DNA of 64,000 nucleotides from assembly GCA_023105745.1 (NCBI GenBank), contig JALGQZ010000009.1, positions 30,358,107 to 30,422,106 of the forward strand, in the 5' to 3' direction. Position numbers and translations under genes: made by a program. This DNA comes from Austropuccinia psidii (lineage: Eukaryota; Basidiomycota; Pucciniomycetes; Pucciniales; Sphaerophragmiaceae). This document shows, in pieces, positions 46,107-56,800 of this stretch (position 1 is the stretch's first letter; every line of letters begins with the position of its first letter). The notes under the pieces are model-generated. The model was not told where the DNA came from, made no database searches, and saw nothing but the letters and a program-made list of their open reading frames with translations.

Positions 46107-46595
46107 GTACCTGGCTCAGAATACTTTTCAAAGTTGATATTGAAATAAACCTTCAAGCCCATCAATGTCCAGGGTGATGGAAACTGTGGCTACAGAACAG
46201 TATCCCATTACATTCACAAGACTCAAGATCAATGGGCTTATCTCAGAGGTGAATTTTCTGAAGAAATTCAAAAAGATATAGACCTTTATGAAGCTATGAA
46301 CACTTTTATTCCCTCATTATCCTCTTATTTGGACATAATTGAGTGGTATGAAGATTTTGGCCAGGCTCCAAAGAGAAAGTGGATGTTCATGCCTGATTTG
46401 GGGGATCCAATTGCAAATAAGTATCAAAGACCAGTTTTCTTTTATTTAAAAGTCCAATGTTTCTCTTTTTTCCCTTACTTCTGTCCTCCAAATGATAATC
46501 CACTCATTTTCATCTGTTTCTTGGATAGTTGTTCTCATTTTGTTCCATTTGATATCATCATTTCTAAAGCTTATCCAGTCCCCCCACTACTGTGA
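46107..46595 (+). pseudogene. OTU-type cysteine protease domain of the MULE
   Basis: OTU proteases cleave ubiquitin or ubiquitin-like chains. The signature VQGDGNCGYRTVSH is present, catalytic Cys at 46185-46187. The frame stays open from there to 46595: a helical part (EFSEEIQKDIDLYEAMN), then WLFMPDLG-like WMFMPDLGDPIANKYQRPVFF, typical of OTU domains found in transposons, and SCSHFVPFDI with the candidate catalytic His at 46536-46538. Asp before Cys and His are all present. A stop before the signature (near 46147) breaks the link with upstream exons. Fusion of OTU with MULE transposases is known in plants; here it could protect the transposase from degradation or process it, which is inference. 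Confidence 0.8.
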
Positions 46596-47241
46596 ATTGG
46601 GAACTTCATTCCCAACCACAATTCCTGGGGTGGGAAGATAAATTTAAGAAACACAGGATTTTATATTTGTCCAATCTTCCTCCCCCCTCTCAGAAAAAAG
46701 CAACTATTTTGGAGGTTGAATCATATTGATTGATTTTTGTTTATACAATTTATGCCAATTATCACCCTCCTCAGTCCTATTTATTGCTTGAATCCCATCT
46801 CAGTCTCATTCTTCATCAAAAATGTGGCACTTTTTTCCCAAAAATATTCATATTACAAACATGAAAAAATATTTCGGAAAAAACACATCTTTTTGGGCCT
46901 TCACTTGTCCCCCCAGGATTATGGGCTTCTAGGTTTTGATTTTCAATATTTAAATCTTAATTATAAGAAGAAAAAGGAGTAAATTCATAACTCAAAACAT
47001 TTAAAATGAATTTTTTGAAAAAATATGCCATCTTGCAAAATTGGCCAAATTAGAAAAATTTGTCATAGAAAAAATTGCGAAAATTTGGGGATCTCCAAAT
47101 CCCATGTCAAAAAAATGAATAATAAAATTCTCAAAGCTTAGAATGAGGAATTTTATAAAATAACATGTCACTTATGTGTTTTGGCCATAAATATGTGAAA
47201 ACATGTAAGGGCTTATGTGGGTTTACCTATACTCTTGAAAA

Positions 47242-50200
47242 TGTATTTATTCAGAATGATATGACACAATGGAATATTGGAAGCTACCAATTCAATACTA
47301 ATAACCTGGAATTATCGAAATTGAAGAGTTTTTGGCGCCTTTGGAGGACTCAGTAAGAGTTCCAAGGCAGACTTACATCCAATAAATACTCAAAATGGAT
47401 TTCCTGAATGGCCTTTGAAAAATTGAGTTGAACCAAACACCTTTGAAACCCTCAGAAATATATTTAATATGGGGTTATATGAGTATACCAGATTGCCATT
47501 TAAAATAGATAATGCTCAAGAAGAGGTTTAACAAAGGATTAAAATTATCCTTCAAAATTTAATTCTGGAAATATTAATGGTATTATACCTAGATTGGATT
47601 ATCAAATACTAAAAAACATTAGAAGACTATGTGGAATCACCATGGAAGAAAGGAATAACCTAGGGCAAGGGGCTTCATCTCAACAATGGCTCCAACCTGA
47701 AAAAAGGAATCAAACATGTCACACAAAATGGGTTTGTTTGTTAATATACATATTCTCATGGATTAATACGATTTTGAAAATTTTTGAGTCTCAATATAGC
47801 ACTTAAAATGATTTGGATTACGTTTTTGTACTGAGCCTATATTGAACACACTCTTTCAAAATCTTTTGAGTAGTACAAAAGATTTGAAATTGTACTCAAG
47901 GATTACCCCAAATTCGGCTGATTTCAGTCTAAAAAATTTAATCATTTTCAAATAAACTAATAAATTCATTATTTTCAATTTGATATTTACACATTCATTC
48001 AATCATCTCCTTTTAAAGAATCAAAATAAATATTTATCCATAGATCATTTTTCTAAAAATAGGTGAGCTACATACAGGTCTTTTGTTTGATTAATTTTTT
48101 CCTCAGTAATGAATACTGTATTTTGGTGTTTCAGGCTAATACATTATTTCATGTAGCTTTAATTGGTGCCAAAAGCTTGAAGGGTTAGATACTTCCAATA
48201 TTTCCCCATTAATTTTTTATGAATAGTTTCCAAAAAAAGCCAGCTAAATGGACAACTATCCCAGTTTTCTTCGTTTTTTATTTCAAAATTAAGGATTCAT
48301 GATGGGAGATTTTCCTGATGGCCTCTGATATCAGAAAAATATTTTAGAATAAACCATTTTGTGATCTATCAATACTTTTACACGATGAAGTCGATATAAA
48401 TTAGATTCTTTGAGCATGAGGGCTATATGTGGTAATCTCCTAATTGCAATTACTAATGTAATTAGATTATTGAAGATATATATTTTAGAAAGTTATTTAA
48501 AGATAAAAAGCCGAAATTCTCTAAAGAAAATTCAAAACATAGCATTTAAAACGACTTTTTAAATTACTTAATTTTGTTTTTCTCCTTTAATCCTGGTATT
48601 TTCAAGCAGAATAGAGCATATTTCAATGTCTACATGTTTCCTCACTCCCCAACAAGATTTGACATTTTATAAGGAAAAAATAAAGAGTAATTTAATAATA
48701 AAACCAATTTCTTTGAATCATGATTTTTTCAAGGTGTATATTCCCTTATGAAATATATATATGTAGCTTCTAGGAGCCTCATTTCTCAGGGGCTTCTAGA
48801 GAAGTATTGGTTCATAAGTATTTATTCAATTAATCAAGCTTTTTTCACCTGCTCAATAATACATATAGATTATCACTTACAGATTATTTTTTTAAAGGGT
48901 AGAAATTAAAATTGAAAAACACAAATACTTTGATAAATGAATCAAATAAATATTGAAAGCCTTTTCATATGTTTAAGCTGTATTGATAATACCAAATGGT
49001 AATTTCGTAGAAATTTGAGTAACTTTTGAATCTTTGGGTAAAGATCTTACCATTTACCTCAATGGATAAAGTTGATCATTTGAAGAAGAACCTTCATATT
49101 TAGACTAAAAGCTACTTCAAAGCTTTAAATATTTCCTAAGTATAGTATCTGGGAATACCTAAATAGATAATCTAATATCTGAAAGAATTATTTAAATATT
49201 TTCCAAAGGGGGATATTTCCTCAGGTTTTAAGCTTTTCTCAGAGTCAAATAAGTAGTTATATTCCCATTAATCCGGAGCTAAATGTAGATAAGAAGGTAT
49301 TTTATGTAATTTTCAACAAACTATGTAAATTTGTTTCCAATTTTCCAATTTTTTAATCCCAAAACAAGGATTTAAATAACTGAATAGAAATTTTCAATTT
49401 GAAGTTTTTTTTCTGATTTGCATGTGTCAGAGTGAGTCTAAAACATAGTTTAAATAATTGAAGTAAAAGCTGTTACTGTGACACAGTTAAAATGATTGAA
49501 AATAAATGCAAAGGCTCTAATTTTACCTTATTACAGTGATTATGAGTCTACTAAGGGCCTTGGGTTCAGTAATGAGCTATCAGATTAAAGTTAACCTCCC
49601 TATGCCAATTACAAAGCTTAATTAAATAAATATTACTGGAAGGGTACTACTATCAGACAAAGTTTTACCACATAGAAATACCAAAATAAGCTGGTGAAAT
49701 CCTTTTTTTTAAGTAAAGGCCTTCTTTTGTCCCTTTTTGAGACTATGAGAATTTTTCAAGCTTGAAACACTTCTACAGAGTGAAAATATCCACTCTTGAT
49801 TCTGATTTCTGGGTCTGTTATCAATACAGACATCACAATATTCATAAATTTGGTTTTATCACCACAAATGAGAATTCTATAACAATACAGGGTGAAGAAA
49901 CTCTTCAAAGTCCGTATCAGAAGCCTTATGATGTTTCAATAGTGCTTGTATCACTAATATAAAGTATTATGTGTGTGTTTAATATTTAAAGTACCAATAT
50001 TATAGGTATTGAGCCTATACAAGATGGAATGGGCCAGTATTGAGGAAAAGAGATTCCAATAAAAATATCTCATTCAATATCCAATATATCAGGAATAAAA
50101 GGGAAATTATCTCAAGGGGTTCCTTATATGCTTTATTAGGTATTCTTAATGTCTTCCCATCACAAAAGATTACAGAATCTATAAGGGTTTGAAGATTTTT

Positions 50201-50477
50201 GATGTATTTCTGTACATCAGTATGTGGAATAAAAATCTTCTAATATAAATATTCTGTCAGTTTTGAAGAAATTATAACTTCAATGAGAAAATGTTTTAGG
50301 GATAAAGAATCTCTAAAAGCTGATATACCTTTTTTATAGAACTTTATGGAATTATTTCATAGATACAGGGGGTTCCTTGAGAAACTATCCTCAGAAAACC
50401 TGTATTTTGCTCCAAAGCCTTTGAGCTAAAATTTCACTCTCATGATTTCTGATTAGTAGTATGAGCCTTTAGTTATA
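47242..50477. other. Gene-free AT-rich stretch
   Basis: Only short chance frames. 49440-49700 shows weak similarity to 56600-56810 (shared words TGTGACACA, TGATTATGAGTCT / TGATAATGAGTCT, ACCACATAG), which suggests an old dispersed repeat. Confidence 0.45.
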
Positions 50478-50870
50478 TTTTGAATCCCCAAATAGGCCAA
50501 AATTAATACTCAAATAAATTCTGAACTATGCATAACACATAAGTCATGCATATATCCAAAACTTATAATTTTCCATTTGAGAACAGATCAATAGCTTTTT
50601 CTTGAGTAAGTAAATCCATGTATTTAAGGCAAGCTTTGGATACTACCCAAACATTTACCTAGGGTAGCTCTATAGAGTGAATAAGCTGAAATTAACTCTA
50701 TGTGGTGGTAATATGGAAAATACTTCAATACCTCATCATTAATGCCACATAAAATAATTGTGAAAAGTTTTTTTTCACAATTTAACACTAAGATGGTTGG
50801 AATGTGTCAAATGACATGTTACATATACACTAAGGTTAGTGTAATGCATGTTTGTGGAAATTAGAAGCTG
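50478..50870 (+). repeat. Truncated LTR of the second LTR family
   Basis: About 390 bp match 31140-31540 of the nested solo LTR in the same order: TAAGTCATGCATATAT, TAAATCCATG, AGAGTGAATAAGCT, GGTGGTAATATGGAAAAT, ATGTTACATATACACT. Similarity ends near 50870. No flanking duplication found. Confidence 0.8.
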
Positions 50871-52649
50871 GATTGTTGAATATTCCTGTTTCCCATATAG
50901 CTGAATTTCTGGAACCTCAGAAGTAAAAGAGGATGGATTTGAGACTTCTTTTAATAGAATTATTTCCAAAAAATATATAGAATTTTTTGATTTGAATTTC
51001 TGGAATTGAAGCTTTTTTTTTCTTTTTTGCTTTTTCTGATTTTTTTGTAACCTTAATCAATTTCATAAATTTCTATCATTAAGGCCAAAAATTTTGTTTT
51101 TTAAAGATAAAATTCCTCAATCTTTCTTTTCTGGAGATTATTATTTCTTACTTCACAAGACAAGTGGTGGGCTTTATGCATTACAGCCTCTGAAAATGGA
51201 AGAAATAAATTAAATTCAAAGAAAATTGAAGTTAAGGTCCTTTAATGTCTGCTACTGTCAAATTGTCAACAATGGTTGACAAATTTACAGTTGGACCCTT
51301 TAAAGAGCTTGTACTGTAACAAAGTAGACACTTTTTAATAATGTTACAGTAGAAGGCCTTAAAGATCCTGCTAATTTAATTTCAATTGAAAAAAAAAACA
51401 CAAAATTGAAATTTAAAAAAAGGGAAAATATCAAAAAGGAACCCAGGAAAATTGAAAAACAAGACCATAAAATAACAAAAAGCTGTAAAATAATCAAAAT
51501 AAAACATCACCAGAAAAAATTGGTCAAATCACTCAAAAAAGTAAAAAAAAATATAAAAAAACAATATTTAGACTAGAATAAAGACAGTTCTTCCTATTAT
51601 TTCCTTTATTCAGGATATATAGCAAAAAAAACTTGGTTTTAATAGTAATGATAAAAAATTGAGCACACATTTTATAAAAATTTTGAACCTTCATTTTTTG
51701 AGGATGTTCTGTAATTTTATTTGAAATATTTCATGAAAAACAATTTTTTGAGATATTCTTTGTGGGTTTGGTGTTGCTTTTTTCTTTCAAAAATCAAATT
51801 TAAGAGTATTTATCTTATAAAGAAATGTTGGAAAGACAAATAATAGTTTCTTCATTCAATATCATGCTGATAAAATTGATTAAAAATGAACATTATTTCA
51901 ATTCCTTTAAGAATTAAGGTCCAGTGAACTTTTTTTCTGAAATCTATCTGCCAATATAGCATAGTATTACTTAAAAAAATATCATTAAATCTTGATTTCC
52001 CTGTAAGCCTGTTTAAATATTGTTAAGATTCGGATCAATCATATTGCTCTAATCTTGAGGGGCTCCTGATATTTTCCCCTGAGTTTCAAATAAATATATT
52101 TGCATATCTTTTTCCTATTTTCATTTATGAAAGAATATGATTCATCATTTTTTCTAATAATGAGTCCATTCTTTGTAGAAAAAATTGAAATATAGATTTG
52201 AGCATTTCTGGAAACACACTTTTCACAAGTTTCTATCAAAAAATAGGATTGACTGGGTGAAATCCTTAATAAAATATTGATAAGTAGAATTCAACACTTG
52301 AGAGATTATTTAGACCAATGTTTTATTCTGATTTGACATGGCTCTAAAATAGTATTTTTTCCACATCAAGCTCAATTCTCCAAAGGATACACCCCACTTT
52401 TGTGTACTCAAGCTTTGAAATATGAATGTAATCAATACTTTAATCTTTTTCAAGGATAAATACCAAATAAAAACAAGATATATTCTAATATTATCTTTAA
52501 AAGTTCCTTGAAAGAGCTGCATATATAAGTTGTTTAGCTTCAGTTTATAAGCAGCTGATCATTCTCAATTTATCATTATCTTAGGTTTTATGAAATTATT
52601 GATGTAATTATAACTTTGAAAAACTCACAGGATCTTTATAGATAGACTT
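50871..52649. other. Gene-free stretch with two hairpins
   Basis: No supportable gene. TTGTCAAC / GTTGACAA at 51263-51270 / 51275-51282 and TACTGTAAC / GTTACAGTA at 51312-51320 / 51343-51351 are perfect inverted repeats close together. A T-rich part (51010-51060) precedes an A-rich part (51380-51570), as at 7500-8430. Confidence 0.45.
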
Positions 52650-52662
52650 TGAGAAAGGGTGT

Positions 52663-52762
52663 TGGTAAAAGCACGTAAGCTTTTAGTAAAAACATGTAAG
52701 CCCTTATGTGTTTTTACCAAATTATGGCCAAAACCCGTAATTTTATGGTAAAAACACATAAG
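52663..52762. repeat. Left array of the 18-bp end motif
   Basis: TTGGTAAAAACACATAAG-like units at 52663-52680, 52683-52700, 52703-52720 (inverted) and 52745-52762. Together with the right array these are candidate transposase-binding sites. Confidence 0.7.
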
Positions 52763-53189
52763 TGACCTCATTTTTTTATAAAAATTCCTCAGGCTTAGTT
52801 TTGAAAATTTTTAACATTTTTTTTTGCAATATTTTTTCCGACATGGGATGTGAAGGTCCCCAAATTTTTTCAAATTTTTTTTTTTGCCCAATTTTTCTAT
52901 TTTGGGCAATTTGGTAAAATGGCCCATTTTTTTGAAAAAACTCATTAAAAATGTTCCCACTTGTAAATTTCAATATATATTTTTTAAAATGAAGGTTAGA
53001 ATGTTGAGAATAATAGACCAGAAGCCCAACATTTTGGTATTTTTTTGCAAGAACATTTGTAGGCCCAAAAATTCCATGTTTTTTTATGTTTTTTTGTTCA
53101 TGTTTGTAATTAAATTGAAATTGCCATTTATGACATAAATTGAATTCAAAATGTAATTTATGATGAGTGGAAGTTAAAATTGGATTTTT

Positions 53190-53720
53190 GGCATTAACAG
53201 TGCCATTTATGACATCAAAAGTGCCATAAATGGCATCAAGAATGACATACAGATGCCATTTATGGCCAGAAAATTGGCATAAATGGCATTACAGCAATGC
53301 CATAAATTGAATTTAACGGCCTTGACAATGCCATAAATGGCCTTAACATTGGCCTTAAAAATGGCATGAATGGCCTTAACTATAATATAAATGGCATCAA
53401 AAATGCCATTTATGGAATCAAAAATTCCATTTGTGGAATTACATAAATGGAATTAAAAATGCCATTTATGGTGTTACATAAATGGCATTAATGGCATCAG
53501 AAATGTTGCATTTTTAATGCCACAAATGGCATCAATGGCATCAATAATATTTCATTGATAATGCCATTAATGGCACTGTCAATGCCATTTATGGCATTAA
53601 TGGCATCAGAAATATTGCATTGATAATGCCATTAATGGCACTTTTAATGCCATAAATGGAATTTTTAATGCCACAAATGGCATTAATGGCATCATAAATG
53701 CCATAAATAGCCATATTTCA
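53190..53720. repeat. Degenerate tandem array of ATGGCAT / ATGCCAT words
   Basis: Dozens of units such as AATGGCATTAATGGCATCA and AATGCCATTTATGG in both orientations fill about 530 bp. Because ATGCCAT is the complement of ATGGCAT the array is rich in small hairpins. It lies in the middle of the non-autonomous MULE; the copy at 63497 is cut off by the window end just where its array would begin. Confidence 0.85.
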
Positions 53721-53734
53721 TTTGAAAACCATCC

Positions 53735-53815
53735 CTTACGTGTTTTTACCAATTGATGGTAAAAACACATAAGCTCTCACCTGTTTTTACCAATTTGCTT
53801 ATGTGTTTTTACCAA
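53735..53815. repeat. Right array of the 18-bp end motif
   Basis: Units at 53735-53752 (inverted), 53756-53773, 53776-53793 (inverted) and 53798-53815 (inverted). Four units, as at the left end, with one unit in the opposite orientation to the other three at each end. Confidence 0.7.
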
Positions 53816-53828
53816 TACCCTTGAGAAA

Positions 53829-56800
53829 TATGCTTGTGAAACGAACTTATTTTTATGAGTAATTTATACTTAATATTATTTGGGGGTTTTATTATCTTAA
53901 AGAATTCTAAATGAGTGTTCTCAGTCATTCATCAATATTTAGTTTTAGTTTTTTGCATTGGCTATTCAATTCATATATCTGTCTGAAGTTTTTGCTTTAT
54001 AATGGAATAGAAATGTTACCTTTATAAGGTTAAGGAAACTTTAATCTAGAGAAATCAAAAAACTCTTTTTTGAATTATTCCTGATAATCTGAGTTTTTAG
54101 TTATGTAGTATTTATAAATTGAAAAATATATTTCAAAATGATAGAAGTTATTAAACTGTCAAGTTCATATGAAATTTTATATTTTTTCTTTCATGGAGGG
54201 CTCTCTATATATCCTAATCATTACAAACTAATTAAAAATCAATTTTATTGAATTTAAAATTCAAGAAGCTATAGAATACAGTGAACAAAATCAAAAAGAT
54301 GATTTAGAAATCTTCCTTGATAAAATTCTTTTATATAATTGTATGATTGATAAAACAAATGCTTGGCCATATTGACACCTGAAGACTACCTTTCCTAAAA
54401 TTTTTGAAAAAACTTGCATTTTTAAGATTCATTTGATTTCTTGATACATCTCTTACCCTAATTTCCTCAAAAGGAAAACTCAAATGATATTTGTTTTGCA
54501 CATATTCTAGTAGCACATTCGATAAAGATTATTATTTCAGAATTCATGATTTCTCCACAGAAATTTACAGACTGAAGCTAAATTGGTATTTAGAAACCAA
54601 AAATATAGTGCTTTACAAAATTGAAGAATCTTATGTCTCTATATTTATGAATATTTAAAGTAATTTTATTAGACCATATTCTTTGTATTAAGACCATAAT
54701 ATCCTTTATTTTAATACATTGCTTATTATAATACAAAATTCCAATTATAAAACTAAAGCCCAATATTTTACTCTAAATATTTATTTCATCTGGCTATAAG
54801 TGGAAACATATCCTTCAAATCAGTTTATGGGCTAAAATAAGGGTGATATCATTCCAAAATATACTAAACTTTTGATTTACTCTCTGTAAGATGTCTATTT
54901 ACCATAAGACTGAGAGACTTTTTAAATTTTGATTAAAATTTTGATCTTAAAAGAGTGAAAAAAGAAGGTATATAATGTCTCAAAAAATACATATTTTCAT
55001 AATGGAAATCAATTAAATGGTATGGTATATTTCTCATGATATTTAAATGTTCAGAAAGCTCAAAGTCCCTAATAATTTCATCATTGATGATAATCATCTT
55101 TAAAGGCCAAAGGGTTTCAATTTCAATAATATTTATTTACAGGCTCCTGTAAGCTAGCCTGAAAGAAATCTCTTACTGAAAGTGTAACATATATGTAAAA
55201 ATCTATTATAAAATATCCGGAGGTTCAATTTTTCATAAATGAAATGATAAAACTTTTTTAAAATATATTTCAACAAAGGGGATATAAAAATAAGTCTGTG
55301 CATCATATATTGGTGAATTTTTGAGCTTTGAAAATCCTGACCAAACACAGATATTGAGCCAGATTGATTGAGAAGCTTTGGCTTGCATATGTGGCTTAAA
55401 TTTCTTCTAAAAAATTCTATTTACAAATTGAGTTTCTTTCCCATGTCCAACATGAATATAGCTTAGCTCCCATGTCAAATTCCAAATGCAACACCTGCTG
55501 TCAGGTGTAGCCACTTTTCTCATGGTGTATGGGTTTCCACTTCTTATTTTTGAGGAGTACTTAACTGCTCCTCTTACCTTTATTCTTCTGAATGTGATCT
55601 GTTGTGTCAAAGGTAGAGGTTTTCAAGTCGGATGGAGTTTCCTTCCATTAGAAGGCAATTAGATATAATTTCAAATTAAGTTTACTGTATTTTTATTTAT
55701 GCCACAGAAAACCTAGTGAGAGGATATTTTTTAGTGAATAGTTATAACTGATAATTTATAAATGGAGTAATTTCATATGTATAATCACATGAAATTCTTT
55801 TAACTTGTTTTTATGATTTGAAATAAAATTTTTATTTATATTCAAAATAAAATTTGAAATTTTAGTTTCTCAAATTTCATTCCAAAGGATTAATAATAGT
55901 TCTTCAAGTTGTTATTTATAGCTGAAAAACAATATTTATTTTAAAATGAACTTTAAATATAAAAAGGACTTCAAAAATAGAAATAATCAATCCTCATGTT
56001 AAAAATAAAATAAAAAATATTTCAAGTTACTATTTGTACCTTGAAAATGCAATTTAAATTCAAGATTCAATTTAAAATATAAAAGAAACTTGAAATGTTT
56101 GAATTATCAAGTTTCACATCAAAAAATGAATAAAAATGTTTCAAATTATCAATTATAACTTGAAATGAATTTTATATTTAAAACTCAATTTTAAATATAA
56201 AAATGACTTTACAAATCTATATTATCAACTTTCAAGACAAACAAATAAGAGAGAACTATTTTGAGTTATTATTTACCAATAGCTTATAAAGAATTAGAAT
56301 ATCAAAATTAGTTTTAAATATAAAAAATTACTTCAAATTTAATTGATAAATTTTTACGTCAAAAATAACAACATAAAAAAAATAAATACTCAATTGCTTA
56401 TTACTGAAAAGAATATCATATCAAATTTATATAATAATTATTTTTGGAAAATAATAATAAAGAGATTGTAAAAAAATTTCTCTTTTTACGAAATAATATA
56501 TTCCAAACTTCAGGCTTGCATCCAAAACAGGTTTAAGTCACCATCAGGCTCCCAAAATTAAAACATTATTCTCTGTAGAAGCTATAAGAAATTAAATGAA
56601 AGCCTTAACTGTAGCTGTGACACATAGAGGTAGAATAATTATTAAATAAAAGGGGTGCTACTATTTAGGAATTGTGATAATGAGTCTCTTGAAATACCTA
56701 GTTGAAATTAGTATAGATTTGTTTATCATTATTATATCTTCAGTAATATGAGCTTTGATTCTGTTAAAGAAAGTATAACCACATAGGAACAAGCTGATAA

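Larger units (their letters stand above)
43120..47234 (+). mobile_element. Mutator-like element (MULE) with transposase and OTU domain, degraded
   Basis: Left end GGATATTGGTAAACCC, right end (complement) GAGTATAGGTAAACCC; the ends match each other and those of the small element at 52658-53820. The right 400 bp (46850-47234) is the inverted counterpart of the left 450 bp of that small element. Possible duplicated flanks are TCAAGAAAA (43111-43119) and TCTTGAAAA (47233-47241), 7 of 9 bases, within the 8-11 bp usual for MULEs but not decisive. Inside are remnants of a MULE transposase and an OTU-type protease domain with three introns. Confidence 0.8.
52658..53820. mobile_element. Non-autonomous MULE, 1.16 kb, with perfect 8-bp target duplication
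   Basis: The ends GGGTGTTGGTAAAAGCACGT and (complement) GGGTATTGGTAAAAACACAT are inverted over 24 bp with four mismatches. TTGAGAAA flanks both sides (52650-52657 and 53821-53828). Ends and subterminal parts match the MULE at 43120-47234 and the copy at 63497. It has no coding capacity. Its middle is a tandem array built on ATGGCAT. The left 450 bp contains subterminal sequence shared with the coding MULE. An 8-bp duplication alone would also fit hAT, but the shared ends favour MULE. Confidence 0.88.

Noticed and set aside
52650..53828. hAT origin for the 1.16-kb element because of its 8-bp duplication
   Set aside because: Its ends and subterminal DNA match the element that carries a MULE transposase, and MULE duplications may be 8 bp long.
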